A DNA stretch of 51,913 bases from positions 1 through 51,913 of the forward strand of contig JALCRP010000014.1 in the NCBI GenBank assembly GCA_022652735.1. The letters run 5' to 3'. Within the stretch, counting starts at the first letter, position 1. Every line of letters starts with the position of its first letter. A program made the position numbers and the translations under genes. This DNA is from Faecalibacterium sp. Lineage in GTDB: Bacteria > Bacillota > Clostridia > Oscillospirales > Ruminococcaceae. The notes beneath the pieces were generated by a model. The model had not been told where the DNA came from. It saw nothing but the letters and a program-made list of their open reading frames with translations, and searched no databases. This document shows positions 1 to 8,326 of this stretch, one piece after another.

Positions 1-1
1 T

Positions 2-1159
2 ATGAAGCGCAGCACGGAGATTTATAATATCTATCTCAATTATGTGTCACCGGCGGATATCCATGTCTATTCCATCGACGAGGTGTTCATGGACGTCACC
101 GACTATCTTGCCACCTATCGCTGCACCGCCAGAGAACTGACCATGACCATCATTCAGGACGTGCTGAAAACCACCGGCATTACGGCCACGGCAGGCATCG
201 GTACGAATCTCTACCTTGCCAAAATTGCCATGGATATTGGAGCCAAGCGCATCGCGCCGGATAAGAACGGCGTGCGCATTGCGGAGCTGGACGAGGAATC
301 CTATCGCCGCGAGCTTTGGAGCCACCGTCCGCTGACGGATTTCTGGCGTGTGGGCAAAGGTTATGCGAAAAAGTTGGAGGCAAACGGGATTTTCACCATG
401 GGTGACGTGGCGCGGTGCTCTCTCCGGGACGAGGAACGGCTCTACCGGCTGTTCGGCATCAACGCGGAGCTGCTCATCGACCACGCCTGGGGCTGGGAGC
501 CCTGCACCATTGCGGATATCAAGGCGTACAAGCCGGAATCCAACAGCATCGGCTCCGGGCAGGTGCTCCAATGCCCCTACACATTTGAAAAGGCGAAGGT
601 GGTCGTCCGGGAGATGACGGAATCACTGGTGCTGGATCTGGTACGCAAGGGGCTTGTGACCGACCAGCTCGTGCTGACCGTGGGCTACGACATTGAGAAT
701 CTCACCGATTCTGCTGTCAGTAAAGGTTACACCGGTGAGATCACCACCGACCGCTATGGGCGTAAAACTCCAAAAGCGGCTCACGGCACGGTGCATCTTG
801 AAAGGCAGACCTCCTCCACGAAAAAGATCGTCGAGGCTGTGCTGACGCTGTTCGACCGCATTATGGACTCGAACCTGCTGGTACGCCGCATCAATCTTGC
901 GGCCATCCGCGTTGTCCCGGAAAGCGAGGCCGCCGGGCAGCCGGAAGCGGAACAGCTTGATATGTTCACTGATTATGCTGCCCAGCAGGAACAGCGGCGG
1001 CAGGAGGAAGCTGATCTGGAGCGTGAAAAAAAGATGCAGCACGCCATGCTGCAAATTCAGGAAAAGTTCGGGAAGAACGCCATTCTGAAAGGGACCAATT
1101 TGCAGGAGGGCGCTACCGCCATGGAGCGCAACGGGCAGATCGGAGGACACAAGGCATGA
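2..1159 (+). CDS. Y-family DNA polymerase (DinB/UmuC-like), 5'-truncated by window edge
   Basis: This is an error-prone translesion polymerase of the Y family, acting on damaged template DNA. The visible frame opens with the palm-domain motif YSIDEVFMDV (about residue 23), which carries the catalytic Asp-Glu pair. The first ~100 residues of the family, including the first metal-binding Asp, are missing, so the true start lies upstream of base 1. Further on come helix-hairpin-helix and little-finger regions (FWRVGKGYAKKLEANGIFT, then a basic C-terminal half) and a charged tail rich in Glu, Gln and Lys. Its stop overlaps the next gene as ATGA. Polymerases with this long charged tail followed by a YolD protein are typical of conjugative or plasmid-type elements in Clostridia, so I infer a mobile-element origin rather than a chromosomal dinB. 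Confidence 0.9.
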   Translation: MKRSTEIYNIYLNYVSPADIHVYSIDEVFMDVTDYLATYRCTARELTMTIIQDVLKTTGITATAGIGTNLYLAKIAMDIGAKRIAPDKNGVRIAELDEESYRRELWSHRPLTDFWRVGKGYAKKLEANGIFTMGDVARCSLRDEERLYRLFGINAELLIDHAWGWEPCTIADIKAYKPESNSIGSGQVLQCPYTFEKAKVVVREMTESLVLDLVRKGLVTDQLVLTVGYDIENLTDSAVSKGYTGEITTDRYGRKTPKAAHGTVHLERQTSSTKKIVEAVLTLFDRIMDSNLLVRRINLAAIRVVPESEAAGQPEAEQLDMFTDYAAQQEQRRQEEADLEREKKMQHAMLQIQEKFGKNAILKGTNLQEGATAMERNGQIGGHKA

Positions 1160-1587
1160 GCACACTCTATTACGATATGCTTCATCTGCCGCACCATGTT
1201 TCAGAGAAACACCCGGCTATGTCCGTCCATGACCGTGCGGCGCAGTTTTCTCCCTTCGCGGCGCTGACCGGCTACGACGCCGCGGTGCAGGAAACCGCCC
1301 GACTGACAGACCGGCGTATCGAGTTGGACGAGGGCGAAAAAGCCGCCATCGACCAGCGTCTGACGCTGGTGCAGGAGCGCCTGCCGGAGCCGACCGAGGT
1401 GACGATCACCTACTTTGTTCCGGACAAAAAGAAAGCTGGCGGCGCGTATGTCAGCGTAACCGGCACGGTAAAAAAGATTGATGATTATGAGCGCGCCGTG
1501 GTTTTGTACGACGGGACAAGCGTCCGGATTGATGATATTCTTCATGTGGACGGCGAGGCTTTTATCGGAATAGAGAGCTTCAATTAA
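1156..1587 (+). CDS. YolD-like protein
   Basis: A 143-residue member of the YolD-like family, small proteins usually encoded next to UmuC/DinB-type polymerases in Firmicutes and their mobile elements; they are thought to act as the partner (UmuD-like) of the polymerase. The N-terminal signature HPAMSVHDRAAQFSPFAAL is clear, followed by a Glu-rich helical middle and a C-terminal beta-rich part ending in DILHVDGEAFIGIES, as in the family. The start ATG overlaps the polymerase stop (ATGA), which implies translational coupling. Family membership is firm; the biochemical role is inferred from family context. Confidence 0.88.
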   Translation: MSTLYYDMLHLPHHVSEKHPAMSVHDRAAQFSPFAALTGYDAAVQETARLTDRRIELDEGEKAAIDQRLTLVQERLPEPTEVTITYFVPDKKKAGGAYVSVTGTVKKIDDYERAVVLYDGTSVRIDDILHVDGEAFIGIESFN

Positions 1588-1631
1588 TTGCTGGTTCGCA
1601 ATTCAAATCATGGGGCAAGGAGGAAATCAGC

Positions 1632-2228
1632 ATGGCTTGTATGCTGGCATTTGAGCAGAATGAACGCAGAAACGTCGTCGGCGTATTTCGTTCCGAAGAA
1701 AACGCAGTCAAATTTTTGGAGAGCATCCCATTTCTTCAAAAAATTGAGGATGAATACGGGATTGTATACCGCATTTCTTTTAAAAGCCTGCCGGACAGCT
1801 ATCTCGTTTGCTATAACGGCTGGCAATATATTCTGAGCCGGTTTTCCTATTCCGCCTGCGAATCCGACGGCGATATCGAGGCTGTCATGACGCCGCTTTG
1901 CGAGCTGGACGCCGAGCCACCGAAAGGCAGCGCCTATGTCGAAGGTGCAACCGCCGTTGACGCCTACCTGTATCCCAACGACGAAGTCCTGAGCGTCATT
2001 GAAAAGAGAGAGACCTTTTATCGGGAAGCGGCGCGGTATTATGAGAAGCAGGGGCGGAAAACAGGCCGCGGCGGGCTGGGCTCCGAGGACGGCGAGTACA
2101 TCACGGTGTCAGAGCCCGGTGACCCAACGGATATGCACCTCACCATTTTACTTGAGCCGCAGGTCATCCGAGAATGGGAAAAGGCCGGCAGCTTTGAGGC
2201 ATGGCTCAAACAGCACAGGCCGGATTAG
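1632..2228 (+). CDS. Uncharacterised 198-aa protein downstream of YolD
   Basis: I do not recognise this family. A good Shine-Dalgarno (AAGGAGG, about 1617-1623) lies 8 bases before the ATG. The protein is soluble, acidic and has no signal peptide or membrane segment. The first ~70 residues (FRSEENAVKFLESIPFL, then VYRISFKSLPDSYLVCYNGW) look like a small alpha/beta domain. The last ~60 residues carry a charged helix, a Gly-rich linker and DMHLTILLEPQVIREWEKAGSF, which would suit a helical C-terminus. It is followed directly by a strong terminator, so it is probably the last gene of the polymerase transcript. Its role may relate to the mobile element, but nothing in the sequence says how. Confidence 0.7.
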   Translation: MACMLAFEQNERRNVVGVFRSEENAVKFLESIPFLQKIEDEYGIVYRISFKSLPDSYLVCYNGWQYILSRFSYSACESDGDIEAVMTPLCELDAEPPKGSAYVEGATAVDAYLYPNDEVLSVIEKRETFYREAARYYEKQGRKTGRGGLGSEDGEYITVSEPGDPTDMHLTILLEPQVIREWEKAGSFEAWLKQHRPD

Positions 2229-2316
2229 TCCCGTCCAAGGCGGCAGCCTTACCAAGACATCCCCTAACGGCTCAAAGAAAACACGGCATCTAAAGTGTTG
2301 GGAATAGACAAGAGCA

Positions 2317-2354
2317 AGAGCCTCTGAAATCAGTCGATTTCAGAGGCTCTTTAT
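2317..2354 (+). terminator. Rho-independent terminator closing the polymerase/YolD operon
   Basis: A perfect 14-bp stem (AGAGCCTCTGAAAT paired with its exact complement), a 6-base loop CAGTCG, then TTATT. It sits 90 bases after the 198-aa gene. The left arm is preceded by A-rich sequence, so it could also work on the minus strand, where the flavodoxin remnant ends some 300 bases away. Confidence 0.85.
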
Positions 2355-2647
2355 TGTCTGCCTGAACAATAATGAAACGGTTCTGGCCCCAAGCCATACA
2401 ACATGGGTGACAATATTACGTGGCGCTGACGCCAAAATTCAGGCGCCGGGTGATTTGCCTTCCACCTCTCGAATCAAATCGTCCATAGTCGGATTCTGAT
2501 TTTGTCGCTGCCGGAACGCTGCATCTCAAAGCGCGCTTTGCCTGCAGCAAATGCTTTGCGCGCCGGCTACATATCTGCCTCGCCTTTTTGCATGGCATGC
2601 ATGCTCTGCCCGAAACGGGAAGCGGATACAGCAAGGCGGCCCGTTTG
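2355..2647. other. Gene-free spacer with a coding-like minus-strand scrap
   Basis: No complete gene is visible. On the minus strand roughly 2446-2535 reads as an open tail (AAFRQRQNQNPTMDDLIREV and a stop) with amino-acid usage like real protein, but a stop codon lies just upstream and there is no start or ribosome site. It may be the end of a decayed mobile-element gene. No promoter or repeat array was seen. Confidence 0.35.
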
Positions 2648-3043
2648 TCAGGCACGGACAAACTCTACAATCGGCTTTATCGCAGCCTTATCCGTGAAAT
2701 CCACGGCTTTTCCGTAAGTATCCAGCATTTGCTTATCTTCTTGGCTTAAAGCGGAAGAATCTTTTTTGGCGAGCACGCTATGCAGCATGGCCATCATACT
2801 TTTATGAATGAGCCCAAGCCTGGCGTAATCGATACCGCCGCGAAGATGATATACTACAATCTTCTTCTGCATTTCAGGAGATAGAGTTTTCGCCAAGCCT
2901 TCTTTGATATGGGCTACATTTTCTGGGTTGTGTGGGTCAGCCAACCCACAAGTGAACAGAATCAAGCGCTTTTCTTTTAAGCAATCAAAATTCTTTGTTA
3001 TCAGGTCGATTCCGCTGACCCCGCCGGCATAAAGGCCGCCGCC
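2648..3043 (-). pseudogene. Flavodoxin-domain protein, C-terminal remnant
   Basis: The minus-strand frame from about 3043 down to the stop at 2648 matches the C-terminal two thirds of a flavodoxin-domain protein of the protoporphyrinogen-oxidase/HemG-like type: GGGLYAGGVSGI (the strand and loop that follow 'YDTIIYG' in intact members), LILFTCGLADP, then RGGIDYARLG and a helical end. The N-terminal FMN phosphate-binding strand (usually T/S-x-T/S-x-x-T) is missing. Upstream of residue GGG the frame is out-of-frame acetyltransferase sequence. The open frame can be extended to 3229, but that part has no flavodoxin character. I read this as a gene fragment joined to the next remnant by deletion. 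Confidence 0.7.
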
Positions 3044-3420
3044 GTTTCCACCAATCGGGCGGCAAGGCCCTTGCGCCGATAATCGGGCGCTGTGGCCAGA
3101 TATGCCAGCTCCCGGTTTTCTTTTGAATATAGCAGCACGGCAGCAATTTTTGAACCCACGCGGAGCAGCCATGCTTCTCCGCGGGAAACATATTGCGTAA
3201 GCTGCGCCAGAAACTCCGCTTCTTCCCACCCGGGGAAGCTATCGCGGGCACAAGCAGCCAGCGCCATGCACCCGGGGACGTCTGCGCTTTCGGCGGGGTA
3301 GGGGATACGAAGCTCCTGCTCCTCGGCAGGCATGCCCATAATAAGGCTGGTGCCCTTTTTTATGCCTGCCCAGTATTTTTCCTTATCTTCATTTTGAATA
3401 CCACTCAAACGGTAAAACAC
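3001..3420 (-). pseudogene. GNAT acetyltransferase remnant, truncated at the C-terminus
   Basis: The frame contains the core of a GNAT N-acetyltransferase: SRGEAWLLRVGSKIAAVLLYS (beta2-beta4) and the acetyl-CoA motif LAYLATAPDYRRKGLAARLV. It then breaks off at AAAFMPAG, exactly where flavodoxin sequence begins in another frame. The usual beta5-alpha4-beta6-beta7 end of the fold is gone, so the product is unlikely to fold. The start is unclear: a GTG at 3420 and ATGs at 3339 and 3333 are possible, none with a good ribosome site. It lies downstream of the ABC permease in the same direction. Confidence 0.6.
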
Positions 3421-3498
3421 ATAGGAAGGACGATTTTGATTTCCCGGCGGCGCTGCATAGGGACGAAAATATATATGCCGAGCGCAGTAAGGATGGCT

Positions 3499-5301
3499 TT
3501 ACAGCTCGTTGATTGTATCCGTAATGGCCATATCACGGATCCGCTTTGCCGGGGCGTAAACCGCAGCAATGGCAGCAATCAGCGCAACCAAAAGAATGAC
3601 CGTGAGCGGAACAAGGGGAAAGCTCCAGACAGCATAACTATAATGCGTTGTGATTAAGTTATCATAAAGCAGCTTACTCAGCAACAGGCCACCTGTGCAG
3701 CCGGCTGCACACCCAGATAAGGCATAGGTGGCGGCCTCGGCGGCAATCATCTTGGTCATCTGATGTGTGTCCATACCGACAGCGCGCATTGCCCCATACT
3801 GTCGGATTTTTGCAGATACGCTCATGGAAATGCTGTTCATAATATTGAGCACTGTCACCGCTGTGATAATTACCAAAAAGCCGTACACAAACAGCAAAAA
3901 CGCAATGTAGGTACTGGTGGTTCGCTGATCCCGCTGGTCATGGAAGATATAGGAATCGCCCACTATGCTTTGGATTGCTTCCACATCCTCATCCGTTGCA
4001 TTTTTGGTTGTCTGTACCATGACAAGCGAATATTCCGATAGGCCGGTCAAACGCGAAAAGGCTTCTGCAGAGGTGATGAGGGTAATGGTTCCGTTTGTGC
4101 TGCCGTCTGCGCTGAAGGGATTGAATTTCAGCAGCCCTGCAATTTCCACCGCTTTCCCATCAATCTCAATTTGATCTCCGATGGCAACTGGGGTTTCGGG
4201 GTCCCAAACCGCAAGCACGGCTTGGCTGTTTCCATATACCCTTGCAAGGTCACTGCCACGTTTTAGCAACCTATCTTTTGCAAGGCAGTCTAAGTCGAAA
4301 TCATCGTAGGAGATAACGTCGATTGTACTTGCCTTAGCACTTACCTGTGCGGAAACACCAAGGCTGCTTTTACGTCCAAAAACGCGCTTGACCCCATCCA
4401 TACCACGGAGCTGCTCTAGCAGCGCAGGGTCAATGGAATCGGTGCCGTCTCCGCTTGCTATTTCTATGTCTGCGGTGCTGGCAGATTGCGGCATGATATA
4501 GTTGACGAGGTCAATCATCACAGAAAAGCTTAAAAACAAAATGATGCTGAGGGCAAAGGAACTTGTCATGAGTAGCAGATTCTTTTTACCGGATACGGCA
4601 TGGTGAATACCCAGCGCCGTTTCAATCCTTGGAAAATTGGCATTGGACACATGGCTTGTGTGCTTCGCTGTGTCAGAATTGCCCGAAACCGCCATGACCG
4701 GAGATACCTTTGCTGCCCGCTTGGCCGGAGACCGAGCTGCAAGCAACACGGTAACAACCCCCAGAAGAATGCCGCTGACAATCCCGATGATGCTCACGCC
4801 AAACAGCGGCATATCCGCAAATTCTTCACCGACCAGAAAGCGCAGTGCTCCACATAGCCCCCATGTAGCAACAACGCCAAGCAGGACGCCGACAGGTACT
4901 GCCGTTTTGCACCAGTTGAGTGCTTCCAATCGAACGAAGCGAATGATTTGCTGGCGGCTCATGCCGATGCACCGCATCATGCCAAAAAATTTGGTTCGCT
5001 GGGCAACGGTGCTGTTCATACTGCTGGAAATCATGAGAACGCCCGCAAGCAAAATCAGGAGAAACAAGACTGCCGCCGCGCCAAACAAGGTTTGCGCCAT
5101 GATGCTGCTAAACAGGCTTTGCAGTGCCTGACTGCCGTGTTTTCCAATCAGCCTGCCCGCCTCCATGCGCACACCCATCTCTGCCATGCTGAACACGGCA
5201 GTAACCAAAAACACGGCAAACACAATGCACAAAAGCGTCATGCGATTTTGCCGTTTATGCACCTTGGCGGAAATCGGGATTAGGCTCAAATAGCTTTTCA
5301 T
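3499..5301 (-). CDS. ABC transporter permease, FtsX/MacB family
   Basis: Membrane half of an ABC transporter of the MacB/BceB-like class, which uses ATP to move peptides or to act mechanically on envelope substrates rather than as a classic channel. The 600-residue protein has two FtsX repeats: membrane segments near residues 25-45, 75-97, 125-150 and 170-192, then 240-265, a large extracytoplasmic region (about 270-455), and 460-485, 515-540 and 565-590. The cytoplasmic MRCIGMSRQQIIRFVRLEAL and GAMRAVGMDTHQMTKMIAAE stretches are the coupling-helix motifs of the two repeats. I chose the ATG at 5301: it overlaps the ATPase stop as ATGA and has GGAGG 8 bases upstream. A GTG three codons earlier is less likely. 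It lacks the ten-segment layout of true BceB. Confidence 0.9.
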   Translation of the reverse strand: MKSYLSLIPISAKVHKRQNRMTLLCIVFAVFLVTAVFSMAEMGVRMEAGRLIGKHGSQALQSLFSSIMAQTLFGAAAVLFLLILLAGVLMISSSMNSTVAQRTKFFGMMRCIGMSRQQIIRFVRLEALNWCKTAVPVGVLLGVVATWGLCGALRFLVGEEFADMPLFGVSIIGIVSGILLGVVTVLLAARSPAKRAAKVSPVMAVSGNSDTAKHTSHVSNANFPRIETALGIHHAVSGKKNLLLMTSSFALSIILFLSFSVMIDLVNYIMPQSASTADIEIASGDGTDSIDPALLEQLRGMDGVKRVFGRKSSLGVSAQVSAKASTIDVISYDDFDLDCLAKDRLLKRGSDLARVYGNSQAVLAVWDPETPVAIGDQIEIDGKAVEIAGLLKFNPFSADGSTNGTITLITSAEAFSRLTGLSEYSLVMVQTTKNATDEDVEAIQSIVGDSYIFHDQRDQRTTSTYIAFLLFVYGFLVIITAVTVLNIMNSISMSVSAKIRQYGAMRAVGMDTHQMTKMIAAEAATYALSGCAAGCTGGLLLSKLLYDNLITTHYSYAVWSFPLVPLTVILLVALIAAIAAVYAPAKRIRDMAITDTINEL

Positions 5302-5981
5302 GCCTGGCACCTCCCCAAATCGCGGAGAGTGCCATCGGATACTTTCAGCACACGATCAGCGGTTTGGGCGATGCTGGGGCTGTGGGTAATCATCACAATG
5401 GTCTGCTCGTATTTTTTCGCGGCTTCCTTGAGAAGAGCAATCACCTCGCTGCTGTTTTGGGAATCCAGATTGCCCGTCGGCTCATCCGCCAAAATCAGCG
5501 ATGGCCTTGTCAGCAACGCACGCCCAATGGCAACTCTTTGCTGCTGCCCGCCGGATAACTGGCTTGGGAGATGGTTGCGGCGCTCTTTCAGCCCCAACAC
5601 CGTCAGCAATTCCTCCAGATATTTTTTATCTGGCTTTTGATAGTCCAGCAGAACAGGGAAAATCATATTCTGTTCCACCGTCAGTTCAGGAATCAGATTG
5701 AATGCCTGAAAGATAAAACCGATGTTTCTGCGGCGGAAAACAGTCAACTGGCTGTCCTTCATTTTGAAGGTGTCGTTTCCGTCAATAAATACCTTGCCGG
5801 AGGTGGGCGTATCGAGCGCCCCCAGCATATTTAACAGCGTACTCTTGCCCGAGCCGGATTCGCCCACTACGGCCACAAATTCCCCTTTGGAAACCGTAAA
5901 GCTGACGTCTTTTAGGGCATGAACAGCCGCTTCGCCGCTGCCATAAGTCTTGCAGATAGATTTTACTTCTAATAAGTTCAT
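5298..5981 (-). CDS. ABC transporter ATP-binding protein, MacB/LolD type
   Basis: ATPase partner of the FtsX-type permease encoded immediately after it. All motifs are intact: Walker A GESGSGKST (40-48), Q-loop Gln92, signature LSGGQQQR (142-149), Walker B ending ILADE (167) followed by the NLDSQ D-loop, and the His of the H-loop near residue 199 (MITHSP). At 227 residues it has the normal size for this class, with the LADEPTGNLD sequence characteristic of MacB/LolD/FtsE-like ATPases. The ribosome site GAGAGG precedes the ATG. A candidate operator and extended -10 element lie just upstream, between this gene and the kinase, which suggests the transporter can be induced separately from the two-component genes. 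Confidence 0.95.
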   Translation of the reverse strand: MNLLEVKSICKTYGSGEAAVHALKDVSFTVSKGEFVAVVGESGSGKSTLLNMLGALDTPTSGKVFIDGNDTFKMKDSQLTVFRRRNIGFIFQAFNLIPELTVEQNMIFPVLLDYQKPDKKYLEELLTVLGLKERRNHLPSQLSGGQQQRVAIGRALLTRPSLILADEPTGNLDSQNSSEVIALLKEAAKKYEQTIVMITHSPSIAQTADRVLKVSDGTLRDLGRCQA

Positions 5982-6018
5982 GGTTGTGCCTCTCTTTCTT
6001 TGCTTTCACGACAAGGAA

Positions 6019-6073
6019 AGAGTAGCATGCGTATCCTACAGCCAGATGAATTCCATCCTACAATTTTGTAGGA
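6019..6073 (-). promoter_or_regulatory. Candidate activated promoter with repeated TGTAGGAT boxes
   Basis: Read on the minus strand, the 76-base gap before the ABC ATPase gene holds an extended -10 element (TGCTACTCT, 6019-6027) without a good -35. Two copies of TGTAGGAT lie upstream (6033-6040 and 6055-6062), 22 bp apart or about two helical turns. The upstream copy is part of an 18-base palindrome, TCCTACAA-TT-TTGTAGGA (6056-6073), which overlaps the end of the kinase gene. Repeats on one face of the helix next to a -35-less promoter fit activation by an OmpR-type regulator, presumably the one encoded at 7104. The regulator assignment is inference. Confidence 0.5.
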
Positions 6074-7095
6074 ATTAAGAATTCTATGATAAAAGTAGTG
6101 CCCGCACCCAATTCACTTTCCACCTTAATCGTCCCGTTATGTGCTTCAATGATGGATTTGGCGAGGGGAAGCCCCAACCCCACGCCTTGTGTATCTTCGG
6201 AAAATTTGCTGCGATAAAACCTTTTGAAAATATGGTACAAATCCTCAGGGTGAATGCCACAACCGTTATCTTCAACACGAACTTGCAGAATAGCAGGTGA
6301 TTGTTTCCACGCAATGTGCACCCAATCGCCGGCCTTTGTGTGGTCGAGTGCGTTTTTCACAAGATTGTCCAGCGCCTCTAACATCCAATCTCTATCGCAA
6401 AGCAAGGTGGCATTGGAATCGCCGTTCAAACAAATCTCTTTATTTTCCTGTTGGGCGCGGAAAGCAAAGTGCTTTTGAACGCGCATCATCAACTGGGATA
6501 TATTTTCCGCCCGTTTCTCGAAGATGACGGTTCGGGCATCCATTTTGGTGATTTTCAGAAGATTCTGTACCAAGGTTTCGATTCGGTCAAGCTCTTGTTC
6601 AGATAACGTGGTGAAATGCGCCACCTCCTGCGGGTTTTCCGCTTCACTCTGGAGAATCCCATTATAAATATTGAGCGCAGCAAGAGGCGTTTTTAGTTGA
6701 TGGGAAATATCCGCTATGGTGTCCTTTAGAAAGCTCTTTGCTTCCAGTTCCTTTTGTGCGTGGGCGTTTAGGATAGAAGCCAAAGAATTTACTTCGTGAA
6801 ACAGCCTGAATAGCTCGCCTTCTTCACTGCACGGGATACGGGCACCCGGATCGCCGGATATATATGCAGTTATTTCAGCCACAGCATTTTCAATCGTTTG
6901 ATTCTGATCATAAAAATATCTATAGCAAAACAGGAGAATCGCAAATGCCATGCACAACGCGCAGAGAAAAACAGATAGCCCCGCAGGAACAAAAGATGAG
7001 CACATCAGAAAGATTGCGGCTACCGAAAATACAGCCATGCACAGCAATATCTCGATGAAAAGCAGTTTGATTTTTTGATTTGCCAGTATTTTCAT
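6058..7095 (-). CDS. Sensor histidine kinase, two-TM, paired with an ABC transporter
   Basis: Membrane sensor kinase for the adjacent response regulator. Two hydrophobic segments (about 11-31 and 38-60) are separated by only a few residues, so there is almost no extracytoplasmic sensor domain, as in 'intramembrane-sensing' kinases of the BceS type that take their signal from a partner ABC transporter. A HAMP-like linker follows, then the H-box SHQLKTPLAAL with phospho-acceptor His132, and an HATPase domain with N-box (NLVKNALDH), G1 (VEDNGCGI), F-box and G2 (GVGLGLPLAKSI). I chose the ATG at 7095 because GAGGT lies 5 bases upstream; a TTG at 7107 would overlap the regulator stop but has no ribosome site. 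Its target is unknown. Confidence 0.92.
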   Translation of the reverse strand: MKILANQKIKLLFIEILLCMAVFSVAAIFLMCSSFVPAGLSVFLCALCMAFAILLFCYRYFYDQNQTIENAVAEITAYISGDPGARIPCSEEGELFRLFHEVNSLASILNAHAQKELEAKSFLKDTIADISHQLKTPLAALNIYNGILQSEAENPQEVAHFTTLSEQELDRIETLVQNLLKITKMDARTVIFEKRAENISQLMMRVQKHFAFRAQQENKEICLNGDSNATLLCDRDWMLEALDNLVKNALDHTKAGDWVHIAWKQSPAILQVRVEDNGCGIHPEDLYHIFKRFYRSKFSEDTQGVGLGLPLAKSIIEAHNGTIKVESELGAGTTFIIEFLIPTKL

Positions 7096-7103
7096 GACGC
7101 ACC

Positions 7104-7790
7104 TCAAGCCTCAGAATTCCACTTGTATCCCAAGCGGCGCACCGTGAGGATTTTTGTGGGATTACCGGGGTCGTCTTCAATTTTAGTGCGCAGTCTGCGG
7201 ATATACACGGTGAGAGTATTGCTGTCTACATAGCTTTCGTCGCAATCCCACAGCCTACTTAAAATTTGTTCGGAGGAAAGCACACAATCCGGATTTTCGA
7301 CAAATAAGCGCAGCAGTTTATATTCGCTGGCGGTTAGTTCAATCGCTTCGCCGTTTTTTGATACCTCACTTTTCAGCAAATTCACTTTAATGCCGCCGGA
7401 TACAAGCGCAGTATTTGCCTGATGAGAATTCTCGCTTCTACGGAGGATCGCATGGATTCTGGATAGAAACACGGCCAGCTTGAAAGGCTTTGTAATATAG
7501 TCGTCGCCGCCGAGGTCAAGCCCCATGATGATGTCCGTTTCTTCATCGGCAGCTGTCAGGAAGATGATAGGAACTTGTGATGTCTGCCGTATTTTTTTGC
7601 ACAGGTCAAAGCCGGTGCCATCCGGCAGCGAAACATCCAGAATCGCCAGATCATAGCTGCCGCTTGCCCATTTGGCATTTGCCTCGCAGATGGTACGGGC
7701 AATTTCTATGTTATATCCCTGTTTTTGAATCGCAAAAGATAAGCCGTTGATGAGGCTCAAATCATCTTCCACTAAAAAAATTTGTTTCAT
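7104..7790 (-). CDS. OmpR-family response regulator
   Basis: Two-component DNA-binding regulator of 228 residues. The receiver domain has the acidic pair Asp9/Asp10, phospho-acceptor Asp52 (LAILDVSLPDG), Thr at LTAADE and Lys in YITKPF. The C-terminal winged-helix domain (from about 130) carries ELTASEYKLLRLFVENP and the recognition-helix region VDSNTLTVYIRRLRTKIEDD ending in VRRLGYKW. It is the first gene of the minus-strand set regulator-kinase-ATPase-permease. Such sets in Firmicutes usually respond to antimicrobial peptides acting on the cell wall or to related envelope stress, so I infer that role. Likely targets are the boxes upstream of the ATPase gene. Confidence 0.95.
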   Translation of the reverse strand: MKQIFLVEDDLSLINGLSFAIQKQGYNIEIARTICEANAKWASGSYDLAILDVSLPDGTGFDLCKKIRQTSQVPIIFLTAADEETDIIMGLDLGGDDYITKPFKLAVFLSRIHAILRRSENSHQANTALVSGGIKVNLLKSEVSKNGEAIELTASEYKLLRLFVENPDCVLSSEQILSRLWDCDESYVDSNTLTVYIRRLRTKIEDDPGNPTKILTVRRLGYKWNSEA

Positions 7791-8287
7791 TTATGTTCAC
7801 CCGTTTTGGAATGTTGCTTTTAGAATGGCCGGATAGTTGATTCTCTTGTCGCTATCGAGTTATGTGGTATTGCTATTAGGCGCTACTGCCTTTCATGCGT
7901 AGTGAAAGGCACTTCGCGATGACATAAGATAGACGCGATATGCTTCAAATTGCTGCACGACAAAGTATGGCAGGAGGGCTGAATCTCGCGGACGTTCTTT
8001 TTATCTGGCTGACAAAATTCTCTTTTTCATTATATTCTTCGCGTCATCTGCAAGCAAGTAAAATAACCGGCTGCCGACAAATAGAAAAGTTGCCGAACTA
8101 CTCTGTTATAGGGTAGAGAATTACAGCCCCGACGCGGTGCAGGCTCTGCGCCGTGCGGATGGGGGTTCGGCACCAATACCCCACACTAATGCAGAAGGAT
8201 GCTTTCTGGGTGCTGCAATTTTATCTCGGCCAAAAGTTCGCTGCCAAAACGGGAAGCGGATTTTTCTTTGTTTCCCTTGCATCTTAA
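7791..8287. other. Gene-free stretch of about 500 bases between two minus-strand genes
   Basis: No credible gene. It is AT-richer than the sequence after 8.3 kb. It contains one clear inverted repeat, TGCCTTTCA-7 nt-TGAAAGGCA (7887-7911), without a T tract. The part nearest 7791 must contain the regulator's promoter, but I cannot pick out convincing -35/-10 boxes. The right part (about 8090-8230) has no repeats or recognisable coding. Confidence 0.5.
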
Positions 8288-8324
8288 AAACGGGCACGGC
8301 TGATAGAATCAGCCATGCCCGTTT
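8288..8324 (-). terminator. Terminator of the AraC-family gene
   Basis: Minus-strand hairpin just after the stop codon of the AraC-type regulator. The 16-bp arms (AAACGGGCATGGCTGA on the minus strand) pair with a single wobble around the loop TTCTA, and the right arm ends in a T-rich stretch (TTTTTAAG). Confidence 0.85.
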
Positions 8325-8326
8325 GC

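Noticed and set aside
3499-5301. BceB-type bacitracin permease.
   Set aside because: The protein has about eight membrane helices with the large outer loop in the second FtsX repeat, not the ten-helix BceB layout, so only the wider MacB/FtsX class is claimed.
7887-7911. Inverted repeat TGCCTTTCA/TGAAAGGCA as a terminator or operator.
   Set aside because: No T tract, and no gene or promoter to which it clearly belongs; left as an unexplained repeat.
2613-8261. The 15-base sequence AAACGGGAAGCGGAT occurs at 2613-2627 and 8247-8261, roughly flanking the minus-strand ABC/two-component region, like attachment sites.
   Set aside because: A 15-base match between two sites is about what chance gives in a 52-kb window. 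The flanks do not match, and no integrase lies between.
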